Assembly (NCBI RefSeq): GCF_013204795.1
Contig: NZ_JABMKW010000018.1
Location: forward strand, 1 to 64,000
Length of the DNA: 64,000 nucleotides
Reading direction: 5' to 3'
DNA from: Pedobacter panaciterrae
GTDB taxonomy: Bacteria > Bacteroidota > Bacteroidia > Sphingobacteriales > Sphingobacteriaceae
In this document: positions 62,196 through 64,000 of the stretch, in pieces
Numbering within the stretch: the stretch's first letter is position 1
Layout of the letters: every line of letters starts with the position of its first letter
The notes under the pieces: model-generated
Seen by the model: only the letters and a program-made list of their open reading frames with translations
Databases searched by the model: none
What the model was told of the DNA's origin: nothing
Program-made: the position numbers and the translations under genes

Positions 62196-63185
62196 ATGAG
62201 TAAAATTCATGCTGCGATTACGGCTGTTAATGGCTACGTTCCCGAATACGTGCTTACAAACAAAGAGCTAGAATCGATTGTAGACACTACGGATGAATGG
62301 ATCACGTCCAGAACAGGCATAAAAGAGCGCAGAATACTAAAAGGTGAAGGTTTAGGCACTTCAGATATGGCAGTTCATGCTGTTAATGGCTTACTTAAAA
62401 AACGTGGAATCACTGCTGAAGAGATCGAACTGATCATCTTCTGTACGACTACACCTGATTTACCTTTCCCTGCGTCTGCTAATATACTGGCAGACAAAAT
62501 TGGAGCAAAAAATGCATGGGGTTACGACCTTCAGGCAGCTTGCTCTGGTTTCATTTATGGTGTTTCAACCGGAGCTCAGTTTATTGAATCGGGTAAACAC
62601 AAAAAGGTTTTAGTAGTTGGAGGCGATAAGATGTCGTCCATCATTAACTACCAGGACCGTACTACCTGCATTATTTTTGGCGATGGTTGTGGCGCCGTAC
62701 TTTTAGAACCAAACGAAGAAGGATTCGGAGTAATGGACTCTATCCTTAGGAGCGATGGTTCAGGCAGACAATTTTTGCACCAGAAAGCTGGTGGTTCTGC
62801 AAGACCGGCATCCCATGAAACAGTTGATAACCATGAACATGCCGTTTATCAGGAGGGGCAGGCTGTTTTCAAATTTGCCGTAACCAATATGGCGGATGTT
62901 GCAGCTGAAATTATGGATCGCAATAATCTTACTTCTGAAGATGTAACCTGGTTAGTACCTCATCAGGCCAATAAACGAATTATTGATGCCACAGCTTCAA
63001 GAATGGGAGTTGGTTCTGAAAAGGTGATGATCAACATTCAGCGCTATGGTAATACTACTAACGGCACCATCCCCCTATGTTTATGGGAATGGGAAAGTCA
63101 GTTGAAGAAAGGCGACAACATTATACTTGCAGCCTTTGGCGGTGGTTTTACATGGGGTTCGGTTTACTTAAAATGGGCGTATTAA
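62196..63185 (+). CDS. fabH: 3-oxoacyl-ACP synthase III
   Basis: 329 aa. The catalytic triad is visible: Cys in QAACSGFIYG, His in VPHQANKRI and Asn in YGNTTNGTIP. It starts fatty acid synthesis by condensing acetyl-CoA (or a branched starter, as in many Bacteroidota) with malonyl-ACP. Confidence 0.97.
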   Translation: MSKIHAAITAVNGYVPEYVLTNKELESIVDTTDEWITSRTGIKERRILKGEGLGTSDMAVHAVNGLLKKRGITAEEIELIIFCTTTPDLPFPASANILADKIGAKNAWGYDLQAACSGFIYGVSTGAQFIESGKHKKVLVVGGDKMSSIINYQDRTTCIIFGDGCGAVLLEPNEEGFGVMDSILRSDGSGRQFLHQKAGGSARPASHETVDNHEHAVYQEGQAVFKFAVTNMADVAAEIMDRNNLTSEDVTWLVPHQANKRIIDATASRMGVGSEKVMINIQRYGNTTNGTIPLCLWEWESQLKKGDNIILAAFGGGFTWGSVYLKWAY

Positions 63186-63337
63186 ATTTTTAATCAGAAT
63201 ACAACTTAAAGACTTTTAAGTCGTTATGAGATGCATTTATAGATTTTTTGAATGCAAACTCATGATGATTTTATCATAATTAATCATAACTTAGTTAATT
63301 CTAAAAACACATTGTTTTCTTAAAATAACACCAAAAA

Positions 63338-63814
63338 ATGGATATCAAACAAATTCAGGAACTTATTAAATTTGTTTCTCGTTCGGGCGTAAATGAAGTC
63401 GCTATTGAGCAAAAAGACTTCAAGATAACTATTAAAACAAATCAGACCCCAACAGTTGTTCATGCTACTGTTCCAGCTCCTGTTGTTACGTCTGCAATCC
63501 CTGCAGCCGCAGCGCCACAACCGGTGTCAGCTACAGAAACTAAAGCAGCTCCTGCAGCTGAGGACACTTCAAAATACATTACCATTAAATCTCCAATGAT
63601 AGGAACATTTTATCGCTCAGCGGGTCCTGATAAGCCACTATTTGTAAACGTTGGTGACGAGGTTTCTACTGGTAAAGTAATCTGCATTATTGAAGCAATG
63701 AAATTGTTCAATGAAATAGAAAGTGAAGTTTCTGGAAGAATCGTAAAAGTACTTGTTGATAATGCATCACCAGTAGAATATGATCAGCCATTGTTTTTAG
63801 TAGAACCAATTTAA
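63338..63814 (+). CDS. accB: Biotin carboxyl carrier protein of acetyl-CoA carboxylase
   Basis: 158 aa. An N-terminal dimerising part, an Ala/Pro/Thr-rich hinge (~45-80) and a biotinyl domain with the modified Lys in IEAMKLFNEIE. It is the middle partner of AccC and AccA/D. 152 bp separate it from fabH, including an ATGAGATGCATT / AATGCA.ACTCAT imperfect hairpin near 63225-63272. Confidence 0.97.
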   Translation: MDIKQIQELIKFVSRSGVNEVAIEQKDFKITIKTNQTPTVVHATVPAPVVTSAIPAAAAPQPVSATETKAAPAAEDTSKYITIKSPMIGTFYRSAGPDKPLFVNVGDEVSTGKVICIIEAMKLFNEIESEVSGRIVKVLVDNASPVEYDQPLFLVEPI

Positions 63815-63816
63815 TC

Positions 63817-63929
63817 CGTCAGGCTGAATTTCGGTATCTCCATATTCAAAATAGATCCTGAAATAAACTGCGTAGCATTCTTGAAGACAAAAAATCAATA
63901 AATACTACTCCTGAAATTTCAGGATGACG
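63817..63929. repeat. REP/MITE-like interspersed element between accB and accC
   Basis: 113 bp bounded by imperfect terminal inverted repeats: CGTCAGGCTGAATTTCGG on the left (63817-63834) and, read inward on the other strand, CGTCATCCTGAAATTTCAGG on the right (63929-63910). The right end contains a perfect 14-bp palindrome CCTGAAATTTCAGG (63910-63923), and an inner GATCCTGAAAT copy occurs near 63855. The form resembles the CGTCATCCTGAA.. palindromic repeats scattered in Sphingobacteriaceae genomes. No ORF inside. Confidence 0.55.
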
Positions 63930-63943
63930 AAAAGGAAAAATAT

Positions 63944-64000
63944 ATGTTTAAGAAAATATTAATTGCCAACAGGGGCGAAATCGCATTGCGAATTATTCGC
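63944..64000 (+). CDS. accC: Acetyl-CoA carboxylase biotin carboxylase subunit (partial)
   Basis: Only the first 19 codons are in the window: MFKKILIANRGEIALRIIR, the invariant AccC N-terminus. The rest lies beyond the right edge. It partners AccB upstream, with the REP-like element in between. Confidence 0.95.
   Translation, partial: MFKKILIANRGEIALRIIR

Overview
The window reads as chromosomal DNA of a Bacteroidota, most likely a Sphingobacteriaceae member close to Pedobacter. Supporting signs are a SusC/SusD pair under an ECF sigma/FecR switch, TTTG-N18..21-TAnnTTTG promoters, few clear Shine-Dalgarno sites, low GC and Bacteroidota-type housekeeping proteins. There is no insertion sequence, prophage or CRISPR array. 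The first ~33 kb is accessory and sensory; the last ~30 kb is mostly housekeeping.

Region 1 (1-16.4 kb): a truncated secreted Ig-repeat protein lies divergent from an 844-aa STAND-like P-loop protein whose Walker A lysine is replaced by arginine. Next come a subtilisin-family protease, an Rrf2 regulator with a well-placed operator, a GbsR/MarR regulator, a sigma-54 response regulator overlapping tail-to-tail with a hybrid histidine kinase, a GH28-like beta-helix protein and a GlxA-type AraC regulator.

Region 2 (16.7-33.5 kb): ECF sigma, FecR, SusC with STN domain, SusD, and a secreted AIM6-like phosphodiesterase/alkaline phosphatase fusion form a nutrient-scavenging locus that looks aimed at organic phosphorus. 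A minus-strand terminator in the FecR-susC gap suggests a cis-antisense RNA. A GNAT enzyme, a GH78 rhamnosidase, a second GlxA-type regulator facing a small SRPBCC/DoxX/DUF1801 set, a VOC protein, and a divergent azoreductase/HxlR pair with palindromic operators follow.

Region 3 (33.5-46 kb): two tandem fMet-Glu tRNA units plus a decayed third remnant, with a promoter overlapping that of era. Then der, a C-terminal processing protease, murQ with a conserved hypothetical gene, a BI-1 family membrane protein, a SAM-I riboswitch controlling metH-metF, and a META-domain lipoprotein.

Region 4 (46-64 kb): thrA-thrB-thrC is preceded by a complete-looking threonine attenuator (22-residue leader peptide with nine Thr, antiterminator and terminator). 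Then come rsgA-dtd-GT39-mazG-like, HIT-greA with a terminator-like hairpin in the greA leader, an M1 peptidase, a 2-hydroxyacid dehydrogenase, rsmA, pdxA, and the lipid cluster yceD-rpmF-plsX-fabH-accB-accC (accC cut by the window end). A REP/MITE-like element sits between accB and accC.

All calls come from reading the sequence and knowledge of families; no database search was run. The strongest regulatory observations are the threonine attenuator, the possible antisense RNA of the susC-like gene, and the greA leader terminator.
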